In this document: in pieces, positions 42,487 through 51,099 of the stretch
Layout: the number at the start of each line of letters is the position of its first letter
Numbering within the stretch: position 1 is the first letter of the stretch
DNA from: Actinomycetospora termitidis
GTDB lineage: Bacteria > Actinomycetota > Actinomycetes > Mycobacteriales > Pseudonocardiaceae
Direction: 5' to 3'
Length of the DNA stretch: 64,000 nt
NCBI RefSeq assembly: GCF_030286555.1
Contig: NZ_JASVWF010000001.1
Coordinates: 620,001 to 684,000 of the forward strand
Translations under genes and position numbers: made by a program
The notes under the pieces: model-generated
The model's database searches: none
What the model was told of the DNA's origin: nothing
The model's input: the letters and a program-made list of their open reading frames with translations, nothing else

Positions 42487-43665
42487 ATGACGCTTCCGCC
42501 GGTCCTGCTGCAACCTGAATTCCTCCCGCTGTGGCAGCACGTGTCGGCAACGCTCGACCGGCGTGGCCTGCACGATCGTGGCTGGGTGTCCCTGCCCGAC
42601 GGACTCCCGCCGGCCGTCCGCGCCCGCCTCCGGGAACTGGTGCCCGGCCGCTCGACCCGCCGTCTGGACCTCGCCCAGCTCGACCGCGCGCTCGATCGCC
42701 ACGGCGCCGACCTGCTCACCCTGCTCGTGGCCGCGGGCTGCTCGCCGACGGGCCGGCGCGAGGCACGCGATGCCGACCGCGATCGGCGGGCCCGGCGCGA
42801 CGGCGCACTCGTGGACGCCGCGCGGGCGTCGCTCGGGGAGCAGCCGTGGGTGACGGCGTGGGTCGAGGTGGTCCGTCCGGGGCTCCCCGACGACGAGGCG
42901 GCCCGGGCCGCCGTCGACACGGTCGCCCGCGTGCTCGCCGTCGCCGGCGAGCCGGGACCGCGCAGCCGGGCCGAGGTCGCCGCGCAGGCGCTGGGCGACG
43001 CCCACGAGCTCGACCGCGGCACGCCCTCGCGCCGGCTGGTCGGCCAGGCGCTCGCGTGCCGATCGGGTCGGGACCGCTGGGACGACCCGGCCCTCTGGGA
43101 GGACGCCGGGCTGCCCGGGGACCTCGTCGCGACCCCGGTCCTCACCTGGGGGCTGCCGCTGCTGGGCGGCGGCCTCGCGGCCGCGACCCGGGCGGCCACC
43201 GGAGCCGGCGCACCGAGCTACCTGTCGACGCTGAACCTCCGGGACCTCGCCGTCGACGTCCCGCCCGGCACGGTCGTGCTCGGCGTGGAGAATCCCCGGC
43301 TGCTCGAGGCGGCCGTCCAGCGCGGACTGGACGTGCCGATGCTGTGCACCCTCGGCAACCCGACGACCGCGCCGCTGACGCTGATCCGGGCCCTGCTCGA
43401 GGCCGGCGCGGAGGTGCGCCACCACGGCGACTTCGACCCGGCCGGCGTCGCGATCACGGCCCGCCTGGCGCAGCTCGGCGTCGTCCCGTGGCACATGACC
43501 GCGGCCGACTACCGGCAGGCGCTGACCCCCGACCTGCGTCGCTTCACCGACCCGGTCCCGCCGACGCCGTGGGATCCGGAGCTGCAGCGCGCCATGACCG
43601 AGCACGGCCGTGCCGTGGACGAGGAGCGGGTGATGGACGAGCTGCTGGCGAGCATCGACGGGTGA
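42487..43665 (+). CDS. jetD: Wadjet type II JetD, Toprim-type nuclease (DUF3323-DUF2399/TIGR02679)
   Basis: Predicted 392-aa nuclease subunit that cuts the extruded plasmid. The N-terminal half has the DUF3323 pattern (LDLAQLDRALDRHGADLLTLLVAAGC). The C-terminal half is DUF2399, topoisomerase VI-like Toprim: VVLGVENPRLLEAAV near residue 260, with the Glu of VEN, and HHGDFDPAGVAITARLAQLG near 316, with the DxD of GDFDPAG, then the WHMTAADY segment. All expected acidic residues are there, so it looks active. It lies 2 kb from jetB, in a WYL-TPR-jetD operon, which is unusual. Confidence 0.88.
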   Translation: MTLPPVLLQPEFLPLWQHVSATLDRRGLHDRGWVSLPDGLPPAVRARLRELVPGRSTRRLDLAQLDRALDRHGADLLTLLVAAGCSPTGRREARDADRDRRARRDGALVDAARASLGEQPWVTAWVEVVRPGLPDDEAARAAVDTVARVLAVAGEPGPRSRAEVAAQALGDAHELDRGTPSRRLVGQALACRSGRDRWDDPALWEDAGLPGDLVATPVLTWGLPLLGGGLAAATRAATGAGAPSYLSTLNLRDLAVDVPPGTVVLGVENPRLLEAAVQRGLDVPMLCTLGNPTTAPLTLIRALLEAGAEVRHHGDFDPAGVAITARLAQLGVVPWHMTAADYRQALTPDLRRFTDPVPPTPWDPELQRAMTEHGRAVDEERVMDELLASIDG

Positions 43666-43696
43666 CCGGGACCGGTCGTCGTGCCACGCTCACCGG

Positions 43697-44185
43697 ATGG
43701 GGGATGCGCAGGCGGCGATGGCCTTCTACCAGCTGCTCGCCTCGGTCAGCTTCACGCTGCTCGGGCTGTGGTTCACGGCGCTCAACCTCGCGCACGCCGA
43801 CTGGCGGCACCCGGGTCGACATCGCGAACGGCTCCACGTGGCGCTGCTGTTCCTGCTGCCCGGAACCCTCGGTCTGACCTCGGTGCTCGCCGGCTCCAAC
43901 CCGATCGCGTGGCGGGTGGTGTTCGTCCTCGGGGGCGTCATCGGGCTGGGGGAGTCGCTGGTCTTCCTGATCCGGCGCCGCGGGCTCCCCGGCGCCGGTG
44001 AACGGGTGCTCGCCGTCCTCGCCCCGGTGCTGTACGCCCTGGTGGTGGCGACGGCGTTCGTGCCCACCCCGGTGGCGGGACTCGTGCCCCTGCAGATCGA
44101 GGGGTTCGTGGTCGCGGCCGTGTTCCTCGTCGGTCTGACGCACGTGTGGCGCGCCTTCGCCGAACGTCCGGCGCCGGCCACCTGA
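43697..44185 (+). CDS. Small multi-pass membrane protein
   Basis: Unrecognised 162-aa protein with about five hydrophobic helices: FYQLLASVSFTLLGLWFTALNL, LHVALLFLLPGTLGLTSVL, VFVLGGVIGLGESLVFLI, VLAVLAPVLYALVVATAFV and FVVAAVFLVGLTHVWRAF. It starts 31 bases after the jetD stop on the same strand. It has no enzymatic motif. Coupling to the Wadjet operon is possible by position only. Confidence 0.65.
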   Translation: MGDAQAAMAFYQLLASVSFTLLGLWFTALNLAHADWRHPGRHRERLHVALLFLLPGTLGLTSVLAGSNPIAWRVVFVLGGVIGLGESLVFLIRRRGLPGAGERVLAVLAPVLYALVVATAFVPTPVAGLVPLQIEGFVVAAVFLVGLTHVWRAFAERPAPAT

Positions 44186-44223
44186 CCGTCCGCTCCGTCC
44201 GGCGGTGGGCGCCCACGGCCCGC

Positions 44224-45024
44224 CTAATCGACTGAGGGGGCCCTCCGCTCGACGGGTGGCGGCGCGGGGCGGGCCGGGACGCCCGTCGGCTCGCCGAGCA
44301 TCTCCCGGGCCACCAACGTCGCCGCGGCCGCACCGATCGGCACCGCGACGATGCCGACCAGCGGGATCAGGCAGAGCAGGTAGGTCGGCACCCCGACCGC
44401 CCAGCCGAGCACCCGACGGGACCGCACGACCCGTCGTCGGGACCCGAACCCGACGCCCCGCCGCTCCAGGGCGGGCGCCGTCAGCTCCAGGACGAGCAGG
44501 CGTCCCCCGACCAGCGCCGCGACCACCGGCACGACCGTCTGCCCCACGACCGGCAGGAACCCGGCGGCGAACAGCGGGATCGCCACCAGCACCGACATCC
44601 CCACCAGCAGCAGCCCGTCGCGCGCGCCGCGGGCCAGAGCCACCGCCCACGACCGCTCCGGCCCGGCCGGCACCCCGCCCACCGTGTCGTCCACGATCTC
44701 GGAGAGCTTCTCGTAGAACGGTCCGCCGATCGCGAGGGTCACGGCGACGAACGTCAGCACCGCGACCAGCGCCACCGCCGCGAGCACCGCGATCCCGACG
44801 ACGACCTCGGTCGCCTCCCGCGCAGTGGGGGACCACGCGTCCGCGAACCCCGTGAGCACGCCGACGAGGTCGCCGAGGTACCGGACGAGCACGACCAGGG
44901 CGACGGCGTAGAGCAGCGCCGTCACCACCGCGGGCAGGGCCCCGAGCCGCAGCAGCCGCGGCGAGCGCAGCACCATCCCGGCCGCCCGCAGGTAGAGGCG
45001 GACACCGAGCGCGAGGTCGGACAC
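44224..45024 (-). CDS. EI24/CysZ-family membrane protein
   Basis: Predicted 266-aa integral membrane protein of the EI24 (CysZ) superfamily: LYLRAAGMVLRSPRLLRLGALPAVVTALLYAVALVVLVRY, GGPFYEKLSEIVDD near residue 100, AVLVFELGAPALE-like and the late helix VPTYLLCLIPLVGIVAVPIGAAAATLVA. Five to six helices are seen. CysZ transports sulfate in enterobacteria; actinobacterial members are mostly uncharacterised. GTG 45024 is chosen because it starts directly before DLALGVRLY. Confidence 0.8.
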   Translation of the reverse strand: MSDLALGVRLYLRAAGMVLRSPRLLRLGALPAVVTALLYAVALVVLVRYLGDLVGVLTGFADAWSPTAREATEVVVGIAVLAAVALVAVLTFVAVTLAIGGPFYEKLSEIVDDTVGGVPAGPERSWAVALARGARDGLLLVGMSVLVAIPLFAAGFLPVVGQTVVPVVAALVGGRLLVLELTAPALERRGVGFGSRRRVVRSRRVLGWAVGVPTYLLCLIPLVGIVAVPIGAAAATLVAREMLGEPTGVPARPAPPPVERRAPSVD

Positions 45025-45085
45025 GTCCCGGATCGTCCCACCCGCGCAACTCGGGTGACGGGCGGCGCGGGCGCGTGCTTGCCTG

Positions 45086-45631
45086 GTGGGCGTGGAGGTC
45101 GAGTTCACCAGGCGGGCCGACGGCGGATCGGTCGCCGAGATCGCCCGCGTCGACGGGGTCCGCCTGCGCATGCGCTCCTACGACGTGACCAACCAGGTCC
45201 CGCACGACGCCATCCACCTGATCGGCGAACGCGCGCTCGGCATGTCCGACGGCCTCTTCGGCTCGATCGCCGCCGGGGCGGTGTTCGAGTCCATGGAGGT
45301 GGTCGGGGGGAGGCAGCGGCACGACCGCCGGCAGCGCTCCGAGGAGATCCGCCGTCGGCACGCGGGGTCGCTGCGCCTCGCGGAGACGCTGGTGGGCGCG
45401 CTGCAGGGCAGCCTGGACGCCGACGCGGCAGGGGCGAAGGACCGGCTCGACGCCGCCTGGGGGATCACGCGCACCGGCGCGAGCCCGTTCTCCGCCGAGC
45501 AGGCCGACCGTGCGGTCCGGGAACTGCGCCGGCTGCGCACCGAGTGGGCCGGGCTCGCCGTGGGCGGTCCGGGTGTCCGCTACACGTGGCCGGAACCCGC
45601 AGGGCGACGCCGGCCCCGGGGGTCGAACTAG
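45086..45631 (+). CDS. Hypothetical actinobacterial protein
   Basis: Unrecognised 181-aa soluble protein. Beta-rich start (VEVEFTRRADGGSVAEIARVDGVRLRMRSYD), then NQVPHDAIHLIGERALGMSDGLFGSIAAGAVFESM, then a long Arg/Glu-rich helix and a C-terminal WPEPAGRRRPR. No catalytic motif is evident. GTG 45086 or 45092 can be the start. It precedes the binding-protein gene by only 11 bases, so both could be co-transcribed. Confidence 0.55.
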   Translation: MGVEVEFTRRADGGSVAEIARVDGVRLRMRSYDVTNQVPHDAIHLIGERALGMSDGLFGSIAAGAVFESMEVVGGRQRHDRRQRSEEIRRRHAGSLRLAETLVGALQGSLDADAAGAKDRLDAAWGITRTGASPFSAEQADRAVRELRRLRTEWAGLAVGGPGVRYTWPEPAGRRRPRGSN

Positions 45632-45642
45632 CCTCGACGGTC

Positions 45643-46559
45643 ATGCGGATCGCGTCGCTGCTGCCGGCCACCACCGAGATCGTGGGCGCCCTCGGCCGCG
45701 CCGACGACCTCGTCGCGATCACCTTCGAGTGCGACCACCCGCCGGGCCTGACCGCGCCCGTCGTCGTCCGGTCGGCACTCGCCGGCGACCTGACCCCGGG
45801 CGAGATCGACCGCACCGTGCGGGAGCGGGCCGCGGCCGGGCTGCCGATGTACGACCTCGACCGCGAGGCGCTCCGCGCGGCCGCCCCGGACGTCGTCCTC
45901 ACCCAGGACCTCTGCGGGGTCTGCGCCCTGCCCGGCCACACCGTCACCGAGGTGCTGGCCGAGATCGGCCTGCCCGACGTCGCGGTCCACTCCTTCGACC
46001 CGCACACCTTCGACGAGGTCCTCGGCGGGATCGCCGACCTCGCCGCGGCGATCGACGCCGACGCGGGCCCGCTGCTGTCCGACCTGCGTCGACGCCTCGC
46101 CGCCGTCGAGACCGCGCTCGTCGACGGCCGCGTCCGCGCACCCTCGTGCTGGAGTGGACCGACCCGCCGTTCCTCCCCGGCCACTGGGTCCCCGAGCTCG
46201 TCCGCCGCGCCGGGGCCGTCCCGACGGCCGGTGCGGACGGCGGGCGGAGCCGCGCGGTGGCGTGGGAGGACCTGGACGTCCCGGACGCGGTGATCGTCAC
46301 CCCGTGCGGCTACGACCTCGACGGGGCGGTGGCGCAGGCCGGCCCGATCGTCGAGCGCTACCCGGAGGTGCCGGTGATCGCGATCGACTCGGCGTCCTAC
46401 GTGGTGCGGGCCGGCCCGCGTCTGGTGGACGGGGTCGAGGCGCTCGCGCGCGCCCTGCACCCGGCGTGCTTCGCCGACGGGCCGTCCGACCACGCCGTGC
46501 TCACGTGCCGAGCACCCGCGGCCCCGGGCCCGCCTCCCCGAGCCGGTCGCCCGGGTTGA
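45643..46559 (+). pseudogene. BtuF-like cobalamin/metal-binding protein, frameshifted
   Basis: Encodes a cobalamin-type periplasmic-binding fold in two frames. Frame 1 from ATG 45643 gives MRIASLLPATTEIVGALG, ITFECDHPPG, LTQDLCGVCALPG, and ends with VDGRVRAPS. The same family continues in another frame with TLVLEWTDPPFLPGHWVPELVRRAG, VTPCGYDLDGAV and YVVRAGPRLVDGVEALARALHP, to the stop at 46559. The switch falls at 46132-46142, in CGCGTCCGCGCACCC. Removing two bases (GC) there restores one frame. So the gene is either broken, mis-sequenced or read by frameshifting. No lipobox is seen at its start. Confidence 0.85.
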
Positions 46560-46944
46560 CCATCTGACAGCGGTCGATGGACAGGCAGCCGCAGCCGATG
46601 CACCCGCTGAAGTCGTCCCGGAGCTGGGTCAGGCGCCGGATGCGCTCGTCGAGCTCGGCCCGCCACGACGCGGAGAGCCTCTCCCAGTCCGCGCGGGTCG
46701 GGGTCCGGCCGTCCGGGAGCGCCTCCAGCGCCTCGCGCACCTGCGCCAGGGGCACGCCCACGCGCTGGGCGATCCGGATGAACGCGATCCGGCGCAGCAC
46801 GTCCCGCCGGAAGCGGCGCTGGTTGCCCGCGGTCCGGCGGCTGGAGATGAGCCCCTCGCGCTCGTAGAAGTGCAGCGCCGAGACGGCCACCCCGCTGCGC
46901 GCCGCGACCTCCCCGACGGACAGCTCGCCGGCGCCTGGCGTCAT
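46501..46944 (-). CDS. soxR: SoxR-type redox sensor (MerR family)
   Basis: Predicted 147-aa activator. An N-terminal MerR HTH ([25 protein letters not shown], with [19 protein letters not shown] wing) is followed by a dimerisation coil, then [12 protein letters not shown] near residue 118-129, the [2Fe-2S] ligand set C-x2-C-x-C-x5-C. In actinobacteria SoxR responds to redox-active compounds. The gene overlaps the end of the frameshifted binding protein by 59 bases. A candidate SoxR operator lies 13 bases upstream. Confidence 0.92.
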   Translation of the reverse strand: MTPGAGELSVGEVAARSGVAVSALHFYEREGLISSRRTAGNQRRFRRDVLRRIAFIRIAQRVGVPLAQVREALEALPDGRTPTRADWERLSASWRAELDERIRRLTQLRDDFSGCIGCGCLSIDRCQMVNPGDRLGEAGPGPRVLGT

Positions 46945-47258
46945 GATCCGACGGTGGACCTCGAGAATGGTCCAGGTCAAGGGGGACGCGTCACCACGCG
47001 TCGCGCACCGGGTTCCGGCCGGGAGGGCGGACGCACCACACGCCCGCCCTCCCGGACCGGTCGGACGGGGGAACGGACCCCCCGGTCCCGACCCCGTCCG
47101 ATCCGCCGTCGCCGGCGGAGGTCCCCCGCGGGCGGCGTGCCGCCCACACGGGTCCCAACGGCCGGGCCGCCCGCGGAGCACGGCTGCGCGCCACGAACCC
47201 CCTCGAACGGATGAGTCGAGTCGTACGGCAGACGTGTCGCGCGTCGGTCGGCGCGGGA
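46945..47258. other. Gene-free region between soxR and the next minus-strand gene
   Basis: Apart from the soxR operator, nothing convincing. Plus-strand frames here have Arg/Pro-rich translations typical of GC-rich non-coding sequence. A divergent SoxR target, which would be usual, was not found. Confidence 0.5.
46957..46978 (-). promoter_or_regulatory. Candidate SoxR operator/promoter
   Basis: GACCTCGAG-AATG-GTCCAGGTC is an imperfect dyad (7 of 9 positions) upstream of soxR. On the gene strand it begins in TTGACC (46980-46975), a good -35 that overlaps the dyad, as in MerR-family promoters. No clear -10 was found, so this is tentative. Confidence 0.5.
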
Positions 47259-47657
47259 TCAGCCCCGTCCCGCGAGCACCCGCACGGTCGCGACGGCGGC
47301 CTCCTCGGTGGTGACCCCCTCCGCCTCGGCCCAGTGCGAGGCGGGGCGCTCACCGCCGAGGGCGGCACCGAGCCCCGGTCCGGGCGTCGGGTCGAGTCCG
47401 GCGAGCACGGTGTCGCACGCGGCGAGGATCTCGGGTCGACGGCGGGCCAGGTGCTCGGCGAGCAGGTGGCGCAGCTCGGTGAGGGCCTCCTCGCGACCGT
47501 CGGCGAGGTCGGCCCCGGCGCGGCGCAGGAGGCGCTCGAGGGTCTCGGCCGGGAGGCCCCGGCCCAGGTCGGCGTCGGCGGGCCGCGACGTCACGCCGCG
47601 ACGCCGGTCCCGCTGGCGTTGCTTGGCGGCCCGACGCTCCCGGTTCGACAGACCCAT
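47259..47657 (-). CDS. Small Arg-rich hypothetical protein
   Basis: Unrecognised 132-aa protein. It begins [21 protein letters not shown], a basic nucleic-acid-binding-like tail, followed by a helical domain ([44 protein letters not shown]) and an acidic end. The ATG at 47657 lies 17 bases after the DUF2786 gene on the same strand. It may bind nucleic acid, by composition only. Confidence 0.6.
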   Translation of the reverse strand: MGLSNRERRAAKQRQRDRRRGVTSRPADADLGRGLPAETLERLLRRAGADLADGREEALTELRHLLAEHLARRRPEILAACDTVLAGLDPTPGPGLGAALGGERPASHWAEAEGVTTEEAAVATVRVLAGRG

Positions 47658-47674
47658 GGCGACGATGGTGGCAC

Positions 47675-48841
47675 CTACTCCCGCAGCGCCTCCCGGCCCA
47701 CCCGCAGGCTCGCGGCGTCGGCGGCGTCCCGGCCCGCCCGCCACCCGGCGGCGTTGCCGACCGAGAAGCGCTTGGTGGTCAGGCGCGGGAACAGCTCGGA
47801 CACCGTGCGCTCCACCACCTCCCCGCGCGCGGCCAGCACCGGCAACAGGGCGTCGCCGCTCTCCGCCCGCGCCGCCGCCTCGGCGGCCGCGCCGGCCTCG
47901 CGCAGGCGCTCGCCGATCCGCGTCGCGTAGGAGAGCAGGAAGGCGTGCCGGAACGAGCGGGTACGCGAGCCCGGGCCGGCGCCCGCCATCGCCCGGCCGG
48001 CCTGCACGAGCAGGGAGGTGGTGAGCAGCTCGACGGTGTCCAGGTCGGTCGGGTGCCCGACCACGGTGACCAGGTCCAGCGCGGTCAGGCCGACCGCGCG
48101 GCACCGGTTCGCGACGGCGACCTGGTGGACCAGGCTCGACTTGGCCGAGACGTAGGGCGCGTCGAGCCAGAGCCGCCGCACGCCCGCCGTCGGGACCGAG
48201 GGGGAGTCCGCCCCGACGACGGCCGCGGCCAGGGCGTGCCGGGCCATCAGCTCCTGCGCCTTGGCCGAGAGCGCCTCCGCCTCCTCGGCGAACGTGGTCG
48301 ACTCCGCCTTCGCGAGCAGGCCGCGCACCCGCGCGAGCACCCGGGGGTCGATGCCGGTGGCGTCCGGCTCCTCGGCGGGCACGGCCGGCAGTGCGGGCAG
48401 GACGAGCAGGGTCCCGACGAGGCGCACGACGGCCGCGCTCGCCTCGGCTCCGGTCAGTCCGCGCACCGCCCACGCGGACAGCATCGGTGCCGCGTCGTCC
48501 CACCAGACCCGCGCCTCGACCCCTGCGGTCGACCAGGTGGCCGGCCGGCGCACGGCGTCGGCCGCGACCAGGTCCTCGGCCAGCGGCACCGTCGCGGACC
48601 CCAGCCGCCGCCGGACGACCTCGACCACGTCGTGCGGGGTCCAGCCCCGGTCCCACAGCGGGTCGATCGCGTCGAGGAGGGCACGGTCGGCCCCCGGTCC
48701 GAGGGCGGCCGGCGGCACCCGCTCCGCGAGCAGCGCCACCGCCCGGGTCACGGCGTCGGGCGCCACCCCGCCCCGGGCGAGCTCGGTGATCAGCGAGGCC
48801 GCCACGGCGACCTGGTCTCGGGACATCAGGGCTCCGATCAT
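47675..48841 (-). CDS. DUF2786 domain protein
   Basis: Predicted 388-aa protein. A helical N-terminal half is followed by DPRVLARVRGLLAKAESTTFAEEAEALSAKAQELMARHALAAA near residue 195, which is the DUF2786 signature (RVRxLLAKAxSTxFxxEAxALxxKAQELM). The rest is SSLVHQVAVANRCRAVGL and a C-terminal SELFPRLTTKRFSVGNAAGWRAGRDAAD segment, also typical. DUF2786 proteins are uncharacterised and occur in phages and bacteria. ATG 48841 sits behind GGGGG; ATG 48826 is possible. It is divergent from the helicase-like gene over 121 bp. Confidence 0.8.
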   Translation of the reverse strand: MIGALMSRDQVAVAASLITELARGGVAPDAVTRAVALLAERVPPAALGPGADRALLDAIDPLWDRGWTPHDVVEVVRRRLGSATVPLAEDLVAADAVRRPATWSTAGVEARVWWDDAAPMLSAWAVRGLTGAEASAAVVRLVGTLLVLPALPAVPAEEPDATGIDPRVLARVRGLLAKAESTTFAEEAEALSAKAQELMARHALAAAVVGADSPSVPTAGVRRLWLDAPYVSAKSSLVHQVAVANRCRAVGLTALDLVTVVGHPTDLDTVELLTTSLLVQAGRAMAGAGPGSRTRSFRHAFLLSYATRIGERLREAGAAAEAAARAESGDALLPVLAARGEVVERTVSELFPRLTTKRFSVGNAAGWRAGRDAADAASLRVGREALRE

Positions 48842-48962
48842 CGTCGTCACCCCCTTGGAGGGGACGGCGGCCCCCGCGGTTCCCGCGGATGATGAACTTG
48901 GGCCGAACCGCAGCGCCCACTGCGCCGTTGAGCCCCCGGGAGGTGGAGCAGGAGTGACGGCC

Positions 48963-50852
48963 ATGGCGGAGCGGGGTCCCTCGCCAGACACGGGGGACGA
49001 CGGACCCCGACCGGGTGGGTCGAGCCCCGCCGCGGAGCTGGCGGCTCCCACCACCGCGGTGCGTCCCGGACCCCCGCCGCCCCCGCATCGGACGGTCGCC
49101 GACCGCCTGCGCGCGGAGCCGGGCGGCCTCGTCGTCACCGGCCTCGACGACGAGCACCGCACCGCCCTCGTCGACGGGCTGCGCACCGCCGGGCACCGGC
49201 CGCTCGTGCTCGCCCCGACCCCCGCGGCGGCGCGGGCCTGGCGCGAGCGCCTCGGGGAGGCCCCGCTGCACTCCCACCGGGTCGCCGCGGGCGTGGTCGG
49301 GACCCTCGACGAGATCGCCGAGCAGCTCGCCGCCACAGCTCAGGACGCGTGGCTGACCGACCTGCTCGGGCCCGACGACCCCCTGGATCCGCCCACCGCG
49401 ACCGGTCCGACGCCGCCCCTCGAGGCCCGCGAGCTCGCCACGCTGCGCCGGCTCCTGCTCGCCGAGCACGGCTCGCGCGCCCTCGACCCGGCGCGCCGCC
49501 GGCAGGTCCTGCCGCCGCCCGCCGAGCTGCCGCCCGAGCAGCACGTCGAGCAGCTCGCCGCGGAACTCCTCGACGTGGCCGGGCCGGCCGGCTCGCCCGC
49601 CCGCGAGGCCGCCCGCCCGCTCCTCGCCGCGCTCGCCGGGCTGCCCCCGGACTCCGCGGCCGCCCTCGGGCCGACCCTGGGCCGCATCGACGAGACCGTC
49701 CTCGCCCTCGGGCGCGGCGGTGAGGACGCCGCGTGGGCGCGGGCCACCGTCGACGCGGTCCTCGGCGGCCGGGCGGCCCCGGCCTGGGCCCGTGCGGTGG
49801 CCGCGCTCGCCACGGTGGACGACGTCGCCGACCACGACCGGCGCAGCGGCTCGGCCCAGGTGCGCGTCACCGACGACGCCCTCGACCTCGACGCCGCGGC
49901 CGACACCGTGGAGCGCTTCGCGGCCTTCCTGACGGCGGGTGGCTCGCTGCGGCGGATGTTCAAGTCCGAGGAGCAGCGGGCGGTGGAGTCCGTGCTGCCC
50001 GCGCTCGCGGTGAACCGGGTCGACCCGATGACCGCCGAGGGCGCCGACGCCGTGGCCCACCACCTGCGGCTCCGCTCGATCGAGGCGACGGTCGGTGCGG
50101 CGCTGGCGCCGCTCGGGCGGGTCGTGCGGCCCGCCGAGGCGCGGGCGCTGCTGGTGCACCGGCTCCTGTCGGTGCGCGAGGTCGTCCGCCGGGTCGGGGA
50201 CGTCCTCGACGCCGTCGGCCGGCTGCGCGGTCTGCTGGTGGGCCTGCCCGCCGACGTCCGTCCCCCGACGGACACGCTGCCCGCGGTCGGGCGCGTCGTC
50301 GCGACCGGCCGGCGGATGACGTCCCGGCCCTCCGCCGACCTCGCCCGTCGGGAGCTCGGCGAGGTGCTCGTCCGCCTCGGCGACGGGGCGCTCCCCGCCG
50401 AGCAGGCCCCGGAGCTGCGGGTCACGATCGCCGCGTTGCGACGCCTGGACACCGCCGGCTACGCCGAGGCGGTCGAGGCCGTGGACGCCGCCCGCGTCGA
50501 GCAACGGGACCTGCGCCGCTCCGACGCGCTGGCCGCCCGGCTCGCGGAGTGGCCCGCCCTGCTCGAGGCGCTCGACCGGGACACCTCCGACGAGACCTGG
50601 GTGCCGCGCGAGGAGCGCTGGTCGCAGGCGTGGTCGTACCGCCGGGCCGCCGCGTGGCTCGCGCACCAGGACCGGGCCGGGTCGGCGGTCACCGTGCCGG
50701 CGCTGCTGGCCACCGTCGAGGGGCACGACCTGCTCGTCGTCGGCCCCCTGCGCGACGAGGTGCCGGCCGGGATCGAGGTCCCCGAGCGGGTCGCCGACCT
50801 GGCGGGCTTCCCCGACGACGGACGCCGCCTGTTGGTCCTGCCGGTCGTCTGA
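48963..50852 (+). CDS. Large protein, possible helicase relative with degenerate P-loop
   Basis: Not securely recognised; 629 aa. After a Pro-rich leader, RLRAEPGGLVVTGLDDEHRTALVDGLRTAGHRPLVLAPTPAAARAWRERL (residues about 45-95) has the shape of an SF1/AAA helicase N-terminus, GLVVTGPPGxGKS...VLVxAxTxxA, but GLDDEHRT replaces the P-loop, so ATP binding there is unlikely. The rest is helical, with RMFKSEEQRAVESVLPAL and ADAVAHHLRLRSIEATVGAALAPLG. No DEAD-box-like or nuclease motif was found. GTG 48954 is an alternative start. It may be a non-enzymatic partner; it lies between Wadjet and RecBCD genes. Confidence 0.55.
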   Translation: MAERGPSPDTGDDGPRPGGSSPAAELAAPTTAVRPGPPPPPHRTVADRLRAEPGGLVVTGLDDEHRTALVDGLRTAGHRPLVLAPTPAAARAWRERLGEAPLHSHRVAAGVVGTLDEIAEQLAATAQDAWLTDLLGPDDPLDPPTATGPTPPLEARELATLRRLLLAEHGSRALDPARRRQVLPPPAELPPEQHVEQLAAELLDVAGPAGSPAREAARPLLAALAGLPPDSAAALGPTLGRIDETVLALGRGGEDAAWARATVDAVLGGRAAPAWARAVAALATVDDVADHDRRSGSAQVRVTDDALDLDAAADTVERFAAFLTAGGSLRRMFKSEEQRAVESVLPALAVNRVDPMTAEGADAVAHHLRLRSIEATVGAALAPLGRVVRPAEARALLVHRLLSVREVVRRVGDVLDAVGRLRGLLVGLPADVRPPTDTLPAVGRVVATGRRMTSRPSADLARRELGEVLVRLGDGALPAEQAPELRVTIAALRRLDTAGYAEAVEAVDAARVEQRDLRRSDALAARLAEWPALLEALDRDTSDETWVPREERWSQAWSYRRAAAWLAHQDRAGSAVTVPALLATVEGHDLLVVGPLRDEVPAGIEVPERVADLAGFPDDGRRLLVLPVV

Positions 50853-50859
50853 GCGGCGC

Positions 50860-51090
50860 CTACGCCCAGCCGTCGGGGTCCAGCCCGGCCGTGCGGGCGA
50901 GCCGCCGGTGGTGCCCGGTCCGGCGCGCGAGGCGGGCGAGCCCGCCGAACACGGCCCGCTGGACGGCGGGCGGGATCCCGACGACGTAGCCGTCCTGGAG
51001 GTCCCAGAGCAGCCCCAGGGCCAGTGGGTCCCACGGGATCCCGCCGGGTCCGAGCCGCCCCGCGCGGTCGAGCGCGTCCCGTGAGTCCAC
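50860..51090 (-). CDS. Small hypothetical protein
   Basis: Unrecognised 76-aa protein, MDSRDALDRAGRLGPGGIPW... with hydrophobic and Arg-rich helical parts (GIPPAVQRAVFGGLARLARRTG). Stop lies eight bases from the convergent gene's stop. It is nine bases after the EcsC gene and could be its operon partner. Could be spurious, though codon use looks coding. Confidence 0.45.
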   Translation of the reverse strand: MDSRDALDRAGRLGPGGIPWDPLALGLLWDLQDGYVVGIPPAVQRAVFGGLARLARRTGHHRRLARTAGLDPDGWA

Positions 51091-51099
51091 GCCGACCTC

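Noticed and set aside
46943-47314. Plus-strand frames of 114-123 codons after soxR
   Set aside because: Arg/Pro-rich translation without any domain, typical of frame shadows in GC-rich sequence; no ribosome site.
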